Shown: one piece after another, positions 35,072 through 47,100 of the stretch
Numbering within the stretch: the stretch's first letter is position 1
How the letters are laid out: each line of letters starts with the position of its first letter
Position numbers and translations under genes: made by a program
The notes under the pieces: generated by a model
Database searches by the model: none
What the model saw: only the letters and a program-made list of their open reading frames with translations
Told to the model about the DNA's origin: nothing
Assembly: GCA_000149265.1 (NCBI GenBank)
Contig: CH003364.1
Span: 955,765 to 1,019,764, forward strand
Origin: Ciona savignyi
Taxonomy: Eukaryota; Chordata; Ascidiacea; Phlebobranchia; Cionidae
Direction: 5' to 3'
Length of the DNA stretch: 64,000 bases

Positions 35072-35127
35072 TCAGTGATTTCCCGAGCTGAAAAATCTTG
35101 GTCTTCTTCTTGGTGTGGAATTTCCTT
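35072..35127 (-). CDS. EXOC6: Probable terminal EXOC6 exon
   Basis: Poly-pyrimidine tract plus TTTTTAG acceptor. Read in the phase left by exon 20 it encodes a short Arg/Pro-rich tail (GNSTPRRRPRFFSSGNH) and stops at TGA. A competing 34-nt exon-like stretch near 36056-36089 (acceptor AAACAG, donor GTAGGC) would end the protein two codons after VN. The true C-terminus is undecided. Confidence 0.45.
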
Positions 35128-38100
35128 CTAAAAAAAAAAAAAAAATTCATGTCAACTTTTTTTTGATCCGGTGCATTTTTAATGTAATTTTTATTTAATG
35201 CACTAGGTCATTTTTTGAGTTATTTGGAAAAGTTAACAAACTACCATTTCGTTTATTTTTTCAATTAAAATCAAACGAATTTATGCAACAGAAGTGCAGC
35301 AATGGAATTTGTTCATTTAAATGAATGCAAACTTATTAAGTAATTCCACTGTAACTCTTTTAGTTTTAAAATGCAAGCAGAAAAGATAGGATATAATACT
35401 CGTAATAATGTATTTTTTTTATATACTAATATGCAAGACCAGTCTTATTACTTGAGGCCATAGCTGTTTCAATGTTTTGAATAAAATAGAGACATTGGTA
35501 CAGTGTTTGTGTTAACTATTATAACACAGCACCGAAACAGTGAATTACTTTAGGCAACACGGCTTTATGAACTAGCCGTGAGTTTAGATAACACAATCTT
35601 GTTTAACCAGGTAGATTACAATTGTCTCACAAAACATGGCTAGAAAATCTATATCTGTATGGCAGGGTTAAGGATAGAATATTCATGTTTATCCCCGTGA
35701 ATGGGGAAACCAAGGGGATTAACATCTGGGCAATCGTCAGACCACCTCACACCCGCCGTCGGGTTACCTGAGCTATTGTAGTATCACAACCGACTAGCTA
35801 GCGACCAGTTTCGTACCTGCTAACCACCAGACTAACCGGTCGGACCTAACTATACCAAATTTAAAAACAGCGTCACTAAAATTCACACACCCTAGATACA
35901 AATATTTATCCACTAGACAAGTTATTAAGTTAAAAATAAAAGTAAACAAATCAGTTTAATAGAACAAGGTTAAGGGTTCATTCTTGATTTGTATAGTTGT
36001 TAATAGTTGATGCAATAAAAGAGCAAAACAAAGAATTGTAAATTATTCGCCTACCATTTTCATTGAAGCTCTTGGTCCTTTCACGCAGCTGTTTGTGGTC
36101 ATTTGGAAAACAACAAAAACAAATAAATGTGGTGAAAATAAACTGTGTTTTTAGTGCTAGTGATTTTTTTATTTGCTGAGTTCATAATTCATATATATCA
36201 TTGTATTTTTTTGTTTTTTTTAATATTTTATTTTTAGAAATCAACCGTAACAAGCCCATCCACCCACAAGACCAGTAACATTGACATGGTCATTACTTTG
36301 GGGATACTATGCAATAAGGTACCTCTCTATTAAATGCAAATGCTTATACATGATATAATGAAGATGGTTATTGCGTGATAGGCTGCAACGACAATGTAAT
36401 GATGGATTTTAACATGACCAGCTATGCAACACCAAACGTCAAATTCTTAGTGACACGGTCCATCATAGTGAAATGAAAATATGCAACACAGCATATTTTG
36501 TGCACAAAACAAACTCTGTAGAATGATCATGAGCTTGAGCATTAATAAACAAAATTCTTTAAATAAAATTTGCAGTTTTTCTAAATAAAAACATGCAAGC
36601 ATGCTATTTGCAATGAACTTAAGCAATAGGTATGCAAACTATGTTTTTTAACTATGGGTGATATGGTTTTTTTAACTATGGGTGATCTGGGTTTTTTACG
36701 TCACAACTACAGCTATTGAAATATGATTTTACAATTTTAATTCTTTAACTTCCGTAACTGATTGACGAAAAAATCTATTGCTAGTTTGGACAAACTTATA
36801 CCTTAATTATTGGAATTTTCGATAAAAAGTTATTAAAAGGTATAATTTTACAATATATAACAACTTTTCTTTTATGCACTAGACAGTAAACAAATTTATT
36901 CTGTAAAATTAACATGTGTATATTGACATGATCAGGCTAAATAAAGGTGAAGAAAAACAAAACTATCCTTTTATCTCAGGTTAGGACATAAAAGATAAGA
37001 AACAGGAATTGACTTACCGTTTACTATCCCCCTTAGTTGGCGAACCACGGTTTCTAGCAATTTCTTTTTTTCTCTCTCTTGTTTGCTAAGGGACGCGAAG
37101 ATATTACGATGGCCCCTCTCTTCCTTGATCCTGGGGTAATGGGTTTGATACCAGGTTTGAAGGATTATAAAACACAGGGAGGTGAAATCGTCGGTTCGGT
37201 CCGTTTACCATAGTAGACATTGCTACAGTTTTGTCAACCTATTATTCCATTGAGTTCAGGAAACATTCCCCTGGCAAAAAGTAAGGAACAACTGACCCGG
37301 TACCTCTGATTAATACACGATCGCTTGGAGGGTTAGGGTTGAGGGTAGGGTTCCAAGCGCTCGATCCAAGCACTCCAAGAGCGCTCCAAGCAATCCTGTA
37401 GTAATTAGAGGCACCCAAACTGACCAGTATATTCAAAATTTTGAAATTTTTTGGTCAGGAGTATATAAACGCATTTTTTAATACCAAATCAATGTACAAT
37501 ATACAGTTAAATACAAAAATACAAACGACCTTAACCCTACTTTACTAAACAAAGAAATGAGTTTGAAAAGCTCACTTTTCCAGCAATGTAAGTGCTGTGC
37601 CGGGACTGACGCGAAGATATTTGCTATTTCCACTGCCATAGTCGGCCAGGTAGGACGACCAGTCCCATGAAAGGAAGAGGTCAAGGAGCTGACGAAGTTC
37701 GACGAAGCTCATCTGAAGCGCTCCATCCCTGAAGCCAGGAACCGGCTCCGAGTTGGAGAATACTGGAAGAAGGAGCAAAAGATAATTCTTTAAGGTAATC
37801 TTTTTAACAAGGATTTCAACAAATATTTTCAACAGATATTTTTAACAAATATTTTCAACGACTATTTTCAGCAATTATTTCAACAAATATTTTCAGCAAT
37901 GATTTTAACGAATATTTTCAACGATTATTTCAACGAATATTTTCAGCAATGATTTTAACAAATATTTTCAGCACTGATTTCAACAAATATTTTCAGCAAT
38001 GATTTCAACAAATATTTTCACCAATCATTTAAACGAATAACGAATAATCTTTTTTTACATTAGAATTTTGTTCTTTAATATTTTACAAGAAAAAAAAAGA

Positions 38101-41100
38101 AGTAGAAACTAAAACATAAAAATTATTCCACTTGGTTCAGGTAATGTCCGTTAAGTGCCAAGGACACAACGACTAGCTAGCGACAAGTTACGTACCTACA
38201 ACCCTTCGTCTGAAAGTGACACACTAAACCACTGAGCTAATCGGCCGGACAATTACCCAAGAGCGGCACTTACATTCACACTGCATAACATCCAAGTTGA
38301 ACTGTTGAAGAGCAGCCATCGTCACCACTTTGATGTCTTTGTCGAGGACCAGTTCCATCAACCGAGCACTGATATGACGACAAGCAGACATACACGCTGT
38401 TTGTGCCACTTTCGACTGCAAAATGTGGCCATGACATGGTTATTTCACATTAACCTATAGGTGGCGACACAAATCAGTTAAAGATTGTAAAAGTAAAAAT
38501 CTCAAAAAAGATTCTAAAATTATTAATCTTTACCATCTAGCATTTTAAACTGCTGTGAATATATACTTTGAGCTAGAACAAGATTTCCATGCTAATTTAA
38601 TACTAGACAACCAATATTTTTTTTAATTCATAATCAGCAAGACTATGATCTGAAAAATCTGATTAAAGTTTAACACATTTCCCACATTACATCAAAGATG
38701 AGTGTGTTCTACTAAACTAAAAAAACACTTGAATCATACATAACACACTGTAATAGTTCCAGTAACCCAATGATGGGCACGAGGTGATCTGACGATTACT
38801 CGTGTGTTTACACCCTTGGTTTTTCCATTATGAATTTCTAATTTGAATTTTTGATTCTGCAATGGACATTAACAGCCATATTTAATGAAATTTACCAAGT
38901 GAACCAGTTTTTGAAATCACTTACAGGTAAATTTGTAAAAACTTCAAAGTTATGTTGAAGAAAAGCGATTAGGTCGAGTAAATAACGGCTGGCTCTTCCA
39001 CATGTGGTTCCTTACACTCCCGCAGTCATATTCGCCTAAGCTCAAAGAACTCGTCGATTTTGCTGTTCTAGCTTGATGTAGATCTATAAAAAAGTTGATG
39101 GTTAAGTTACATAATGTCCAACATTGGTAAGACAAAACATAATAAGTGCAAAATAGGTTTAAGATGGCGTATAACCAATTAAGACCTCTATGAACGGCAG
39201 GATGTGACGAGTGGTACCCTCCATGAGTCATTGTTTTTAAACTAGTGTTTTGCTGAGTAACAATGGTGGTGATTCCCCAATGTTTTTTTTGTTGAAAGCA
39301 GCATGTGCTAGGCTGCGCGCCGGTGTTCTCGTTTAGCTGTAAAGTTTTGTAATCGTGGAGCAGTGCTTTGTAAAATAAAGGTGTTGAATGTGCATCTGCT
39401 AGCTGTTTTGTTGGAAAAAAGTTGCCGATGTACGAAGGGGTATGGGCTCAAAATTTTTAAACAAAATTTTGTAGGGTTTTGAGTTTAGGTTGCAGATCCA
39501 AACTTCAATTTTAAATTGTGAAAAAATCTAAGACTTCCTATGTCAGGATTTTGAGTGACAGTCGTTTTTGTGAGGTCAGTTTGCATTGGAGAGATAGGGA
39601 AAATAATTAGTTGAACGCCTCCTAAATGAAAAACGGGCTATTTTGATTTTTTTGCCAAAATCTCCAAATTTATAGAAATTTGAGTGTGGATAAATGTTAC
39701 TAGTCAACTGTTTGTCTAAAATCTTACACTTAATTACTTATGCTAATTAGCAAAGTAATTAATTAGTCATTTTTTCTCATTTTTGGTTATTTTCACTCCG
39801 GTAGAGGGTCGTTCGGATATTTTTTCAAGAACCTAACTTCGAATGGCTTTTATAAATACCAGACAATCTCTCGATACAGACTGTTAATCCGATTTGTGAT
39901 ATAGGACTGAAAAATGTACTCCTCTTGGTATCCACATGTGTACCTTTTTTTCATATTTTTCAATTTTTGGGCAGGTGCGAAGGCCTAGATGTGTTGTTGG
40001 ACACTTATGCATACAGAAGATATAAAAACTTACCAATCCTAACCATCCTTGATTGTCAAACATTGGTGAAAGAAGTGGAGGCGGACAAAATGTGGTCACA
40101 CGAGGCTCAAAGGGTGACATTGGGTGTGTTTTTTTACTCAAAAACAAACTATTTGTACCCTGGTTATGGACTTTAAACCTTTCAAATTACAGTGAAAAAA
40201 TGTGCTGAAACTTGTGGAACATCAAGCAGTTGAATTTTAATGTGTACGAAGAGTTTCAGTCATCACCAGTGACACTGTCGCCAAATGATATTTACAGAAT
40301 GACCACCCTTCAGGTCGAAGGCCTGTAATAGCCGAAGCAGTCAACCGAAACGGTTAAAATTTTGGACCGGAGTCTCACAGAATGACCTCTACTAGTAAGT
40401 TCAAACAGTTTAAACCAAACTGGAACGGTCACCGTTTCCAAGATGGCGTATAACCAATTAAGACCTCTATGAACGGCAGGATGTGACGAGTGGTACCCTC
40501 CATGAGTCATTGTTTTTAAACTAGTGTTTTGCTGAGTAACAATGGTGGTGATTCCCCAATGTTTGTTTTGTTGAAAGCAGCATGTGCTAGGCTGCGCGCC
40601 GGTGTTCTCGTTTAGCTGTAAAGTTTTGTAATCGTGGAGCAGTGCTTTGTAAAATAAAGGTGTTGAATGTGCATCTGCTAGCTGTTTTGTTGGAAAAAAG
40701 TTGCCGATGTACGAAGGGGTATGGGCTCAAAATTTTTAAACAAAATTTTGTAGGGTTTTGAGTTTAGGTTGCAGATCCAAACTTCAATTTTAAATTGTGA
40801 AAAAATCTAAGACTTCCTATGTCAGGATTTTGAGTGACAGTCGTTTTTGTGAGGTCAGTTTGCATTGGAGAGATAGGGAAAATAATTAGTTGAACGCCTC
40901 CTTAAAGGGTAAATATGTGAATTTGAAACTTCATAAAAGGATGTAAAACTTGTACAAGTAACCATACTTAGTGATTTGCCCATTAATTACCCCCTGGGTA
41001 ATTGTTACCAGAGCATTAACATATTGTGAGTCATACACAACCTCAGACAAGACAACAATCCCAGAAGTTGCATGATCGAAACCAACCTATGTACAGGATA

Positions 41101-44100
41101 GGCTATGGTAGGATATTCAGGTTTATCTTTCCATAAAATAGGAAAACAAAGGGGGTTACACACAGGTAATCGTCAGATCACCTCAAAAAAATATAAAATT
41201 TTAACCATTGATCCCCATCTGCTCTTCAGAGAGCTTAGTGGGTTATTTTAAGAGCTTTTTTCTAAAGAGAACCAAAAATATCAACATCACCTGCTCTTCA
41301 GTTCCATTCCTGGCATCTTTGAATGTGGAAACGCCGACCAATTTAGCGGAATGCGCGCTACCCACACGCACCCCAGTGATGGAATGTACGAACTCCTCAA
41401 TATGCTGGCAAGAGTTCTCTAGATGAGTCGTGTTCACGATTATCTGGACCAGCTGGGGAATTTGTGATTTTTATTGTTTTTAGTTGTGGGCACCACCCAA
41501 TATCACCCGAAGAGTGTTTTTTCTGCCATGAAATTGTATCAACAGTTAGAACAAGTTTACTGTGGCCCATGCACTACTAACTTACATTTCACACAGTCGA
41601 CACTTATGATAATTGAAAATACAATTTCCTATTGTTTATTAGGAAACTATAATTTTATATTTTAAACAATTGTTCTGGAATATCCAGTTGACAGTAAAGT
41701 GAACTATGATTCTAAGCTTGTCAGTTGTGTCCATGGACAAGCCACTTAACAGACATTGCCTGAACCCAGCGAAATTATTATTTTGTACTAAATTAAAGGA
41801 ACATGTGAATCATACATAACACTCTGCAATAGCTCCGGGAACTCGACGATGGGCGCGAGGTGATCTGATGATTAACCTGTTCACCCCATTGGTTTTCCCA
41901 TTCACGGAGATAAACATAAATATCCTACTATATCAAACCTCGGTTAGACCAAGTGAAGGTTTCTGCACCAAAGTTTGCAAACTGGACGCCAATGTCCTGG
42001 TGAGAAGTAAGTTGGTGGATTTCCTAATCATGTCATCTACCTCTGTTGAGCTGGAGAAGAAATGGGAGGGTTGATTTAGTTGTGATGTACTTAGTGAGGT
42101 TTCCAAGAGTTTAGTAGACTCCAGCATTTTGACCAGCAATAAAAAATGGTTGCAACGATAAGGGTTTTTTTCCCCAATATACCAATTGAATAAAAAACGG
42201 TTGGGGTGAATGTTAATTGGTTTAATATTTGCAAGAGAAAATTCTTACTTGTGTGGCATGCGTCACACGAGTAAACACGCGATTGTTACCCGCACTGATT
42301 TTTGTCCTTGAGATAGCCTACCTAATCATATTTACTGTACATATTCTTTTGTTTTAAATGCTGTGAGAGCTGTGTGATGCATGAGGAGGTTGATACTAAT
42401 AAAACAGCCGATAATTTTAATTTTTTACGATTTTTATTAAACCATACCGCTGCACGTACAGCAATGTATCCACATGAAACAGCTGGTTGTACAACAATAT
42501 AAATGGTCAGATTTACGTTATACCGAAATTCCTCCATGTTTTTGTGGGGATCAAAAACTCTTTAACTAACTATAGCTACCTCAAATGAAGATCTTCACAA
42601 TATTCGAGACAGGATAAAATAAATCGCTTCATTTCGCCGAAGATTCGAGGAACAAAACGTGAAAACGGTAATTTTCGGGGGTATTTTTCACTCTCGAATC
42701 CAGGACCTGCATTAATAGAGGATATCATGTTCGGCCCTCAATTAAGTAGAAAACAACACAAAAAAGCATCATCTGTTTTTAATTAAATTGATTCAAAATC
42801 TATGTGAATAGGACTGATGATAATAATGTTAAGCGATTGGTTTCTGAATACAACGGGGCGTTAGACACAATAGCCAAATTCGATATTCTTTAGATCAGGA
42901 GTGTCATTCATTGGTTTTTTAAGGCCACTTTCCATTTGGGAATTGTGCCAAGGGCTGCATACAATTTTTGATCTACTTTCATATTGTAACTATACATATT
43001 TTTAGTTAGTTGTAGTTTTAAAGCAATTGTTGTTGAGCGTTTAGGAAAGGTTATTCATATTTATTCCCGTGAATGGGAAAACCAAGGGGGTTAACACACA
43101 GGCAATCGTCAGAACACCTCGCGCCCACCATCGGGTTACCAGAGCTATTGCAGTGTTTATGTATGATTCACACGTTTCTTTAATATAGTAGAAGCCGCTG
43201 GGTTCAGGCAATTTTCGTTAAGTGCCTTGTAACCCAAGGACACAACTGACTAACTAGTGATTAGTTTTAAACCTACAACCCTCCAGCTGAAAGGCTGTCT
43301 CGGATGGCTTGCAAGTTAAACACTCTGCTTTAGATATTAGTACAAACCTTGAGCTGCAACATTTTTAAAAATATTAAAGCAATAGAAACTATTTTCTATG
43401 CTTTCTGCTGGATTGAGACCAGTTTTTCCCAACCAAAGTCGATCGACCACATAACGATAGAATCTTATAACTATAGGCTACTATAATGCATTGGAACTTT
43501 TCTATTCTTTGTGCACGCTTTGATTTTACGGTAATAGTGGAATAGGTAGAGGCATAGTTTAAGGTTTCCTGGGGAGAGGGATGAAATATATATATTGTTT
43601 TATTGCGTCACACTATAATGCCTTTGTGTTCCCAAAGCTAATTTCTTTTTTAAGCAAATAACAATACTCTGTGTATAGCAGCCTTAATTGGTGCCTTTTG
43701 AGTCCGCAATTTGGCTATTTTGGAATTAGTCTGTGGCTAAAAAAGGTTGGGAAACACTGGTCTAGACAGTTAAACTCACTTTCATAGGGAAATGTTTCGA
43801 GCAGAGCTTTCACTTCAACCTCATTGTCTAACAACATGGCTGTGTAGTTGTCCTCATCGAATATTTCCATGAATTTTTTCGACCAGTGTTTGAGAAGGAT
43901 TTCTCCATACGAATCTCTCATTTCCATCAATAGACCGAAGAGTCGACTGACAGGGAACCCGTACGCCTGGGATTAGAAGAATATTAAATTTCGTCTGAAT
44001 GTGAAATGTGCTAAAATAAAAAATAAGACTTGACAGAAAATGGTAAATATAGAATTTAGCATTTAATTTTGGAGAATAGTGGTAAGATATTTATGTTTAT

Positions 44101-47100
44101 CCCTGTGAATGGAAAACCAAGATGGTTAACACACGGACAATTGTCAGATCACCTCACGCCCTCCATCGGGTTACCGTAGCTAATGCAGTGTGTGTATGAT
44201 TCAAACGTTCCTTCAATTTGGTGGAAACCATTAATTCTCTGAGTTCAGGCAATGTCCATTAGGTGCCTGCCCAAAGACACAGCCGACTAGCTAGTGGGCA
44301 GTTTCGAACCTGCAACCTTTCGGTTAAAACAGTGATTCCCAACTGCGGCTCTCAGCTGGCCTTCTTGGGCTCTTATTGACCTTTGAAAATCCCCTAAAAA
44401 ATATTAGAATCTGATTCTAATAATAAAAAAAATAAAATTATTATTTTAAAATTACCCTTGCTTAGTTTGAAGGCTGGGAAAAGAGTTTTTACTTCATAGT
44501 TAAGATTAGAGGCAAGGAAAGTTGTGAAAAGGCTGCTATTGTTACGTCACTGTTTTCTTAAAGCAGTGTGTTTTCATGTTATCATGGGTGTTTTCATGCG
44601 GCTCGATACGTATTCTAAAATTTCAAATTTGGCTCCGACACTAAAAAAGGTTGGAAACCACTGGGTTAAAAGGAGACTAAGCTAATCGAACAGACAATTT
44701 TATGATAATATGACTATATTTTGCAAAAAGATTACAATTTTTTCTGTAAATTAGAAAAGCTATTTTTATTGAATAATACTAAATAGTGGACTTTTAGGAT
44801 AATGTTTTTAAAAAGGGACCCCGGAATACGCTGTTTGTGAAATCTGGAAGATGGAGGATTTCTGGTCTGGCATGGCTGTTTAATGTACAACAGACCCTAT
44901 TTAGCACTGCTGACTCCGCTGATTGACTAATGTCCACCAACAAGATTGTACTATGACGTTAAAACAGGGACCTACAACTAGGGATGCACAAACTAGAATA
45001 TCGAATCTTCCGGATTCGAATCCCGTAGGATTCGAATCCGAATATTACGTTTATTTCGAATATTTGGATTCGAAATAATATACATTGCACATTAAGAAAC
45101 TATAATTGCATGGAGTTCCTTTTTATTTCCATTGTACATATTGCAACAGCGTTGATTACAACGGATATTATAAGCGCGCAGACTTCCGCCGTTGCGCCGC
45201 AATGTCTGTTTTATAATAACGCAAAAAATTCCCTGCGCATTTAAATAATTATCACATTAAATCGTCTAACCGCAGCGCCGCTTTTCCAGCGGTGTTTATT
45301 GCTTTGATCGGCGGTTTGACCTAGGGTTACGTTGACCTAGATTCAATACAGGACCACTGACGACGCACTCTCGTTTTCCCCATGTTCTTCCCATTACTAA
45401 GTATTAGCTAGAGAGAACAGTAGGCTAACATCGGTTAACGGTTTTTTTCTTTGATCAGTTAACCGTTATAAGAATCTGGGTTCTTGCACAGCCCTCGCAG
45501 ACACATAAATATTTGGTATATTCTTTCCGTATTGTTGACGCTGAGCAGCGTATAACCATGCAATATTTCAGCGGGGGAAGTAGTTAGATTAAACACTTAA
45601 ACTCCTGGATTAATCTTATAGCTTTGTAAATCGTTAGTATTATAGTTCTATCCCAGTTAGTTCGAGGCATAGGGCCGATTGTGACGTCATACAATTTCGC
45701 GCAACGGTAACATTTTACTGAAGTCGCCGCCTATGATTATAAGTATGTAATCACACTGGCCAAAGAGGTAGTCAGCTGAAGCAGGAATTTTTGACGATCT
45801 TGTCACTTTAACTGGAGTTTGCTTTTTAATATAGAATAGGATTCGATATTCTGGATTCGAAATAACTATTCTAGAATACCAAGATATTCTAGTTTGTGCA
45901 TCCCTACCTACAACACTCTTGACAAAGCTTTGCTTTCCTCAAATTGTAAAATAAACAAAAACAGTTTTTCTTACCTTGAGCGTATCGGCGAATATCACAA
46001 TGAGATTTTTAACCTTCATCATAGAAATAGCATCACTACAGTAAACCTGCATGTAGTAAGAATGTTACACCGTCAAAAACTCCATGTTCCTGATGAAAAC
46101 CCCCACATACAGAGTCAGTCTGCAGGACTGCCACGAGCTTGGACAAAGCCATCTCCCATAAGTCGTCCAGCACTTGCCTGCTTATCAGGTTGGGTGCCGT
46201 ATGCAGAACGTGATCCTCCACCACAAAAAACCTGGATGCAAAAAAAAAAGACATGAAACCTTGAAACCAATGGGGAAAAAATCATGTGTGCCATTTTCCA
46301 AGCTTAGTGTTACATGCCATACCCTTGGGACTTTTGGTCATTTTAACTTTCATTGTGAACCAAGCGGTTGTAGGATTAAAATAAGACTGTTAAAAGAGTT
46401 TTCTGTAGTGCACGGAGAATTACATATTTTGGGCGAAAATTTCAGGTGTGTATTATTTGATTATATTTTGTTTCACTGTTGTACTTTATGTTAATAATTT
46501 TATTATTTTGTTTTTAGTTACCACAATACAAGAACAACCACATCTTGTGCGTATCTGATTATAAAAGGCCATGTTCGTACTTGGGTAAAGTACGGCCGTA
46601 ACAGTAACATAAATCTAAAATAAATAGTTGTTTTTATATTGATTATTGCTATTTGGAAATTTGGAATGATGCTTTTATCCGTTATGTTTTTGCTCAACTA
46701 TCTTACAATTCCATGCATTATGGTGGGCGAGAGGTGATCTGGCGATTGCCCGTGTGTTAACCCCCTTGATCTTCCAATTCACGAGGACAAACATAAATAT
46801 CCTGTCCAATATAAAACAATACATTTCTTATTCTAACCAAGCTCAACTTACCCAACAATTTGGTAGAAATATTTGGCGAATGCGTCTGGGTTGTCTTGCA
46901 TAGAAGCGGGAGGCTCGAGGACCAGACGAGCCTGGTTTTTACGCTGGGTCCGATAGTAGGTCTCGAACTGTGCCTGCGAACCTACCAGACCGAATATATG
47001 CAGGCATTTGTAGACTGGGGAGAAGTCAACCAAATCTGATGCCGACAGATCCTGAAATACATCGTATATGGTGAGTTTACAGGTAGTAATTTACACTGAG

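Noticed and set aside
39161-40902. Complete LTR retrotransposon
   Set aside because: The near-identical direct repeats are suggestive, but TG/CA termini, primer-binding site, polypurine tract, gag/pol frames and target duplication are all missing.
46036-46494. Overlapping frames on both strands at 46-46.5 kb
   Set aside because: Only the short segments matching EXOC6 exons 11 and 12 are coding; the rest is intron or opposite-strand shadow.
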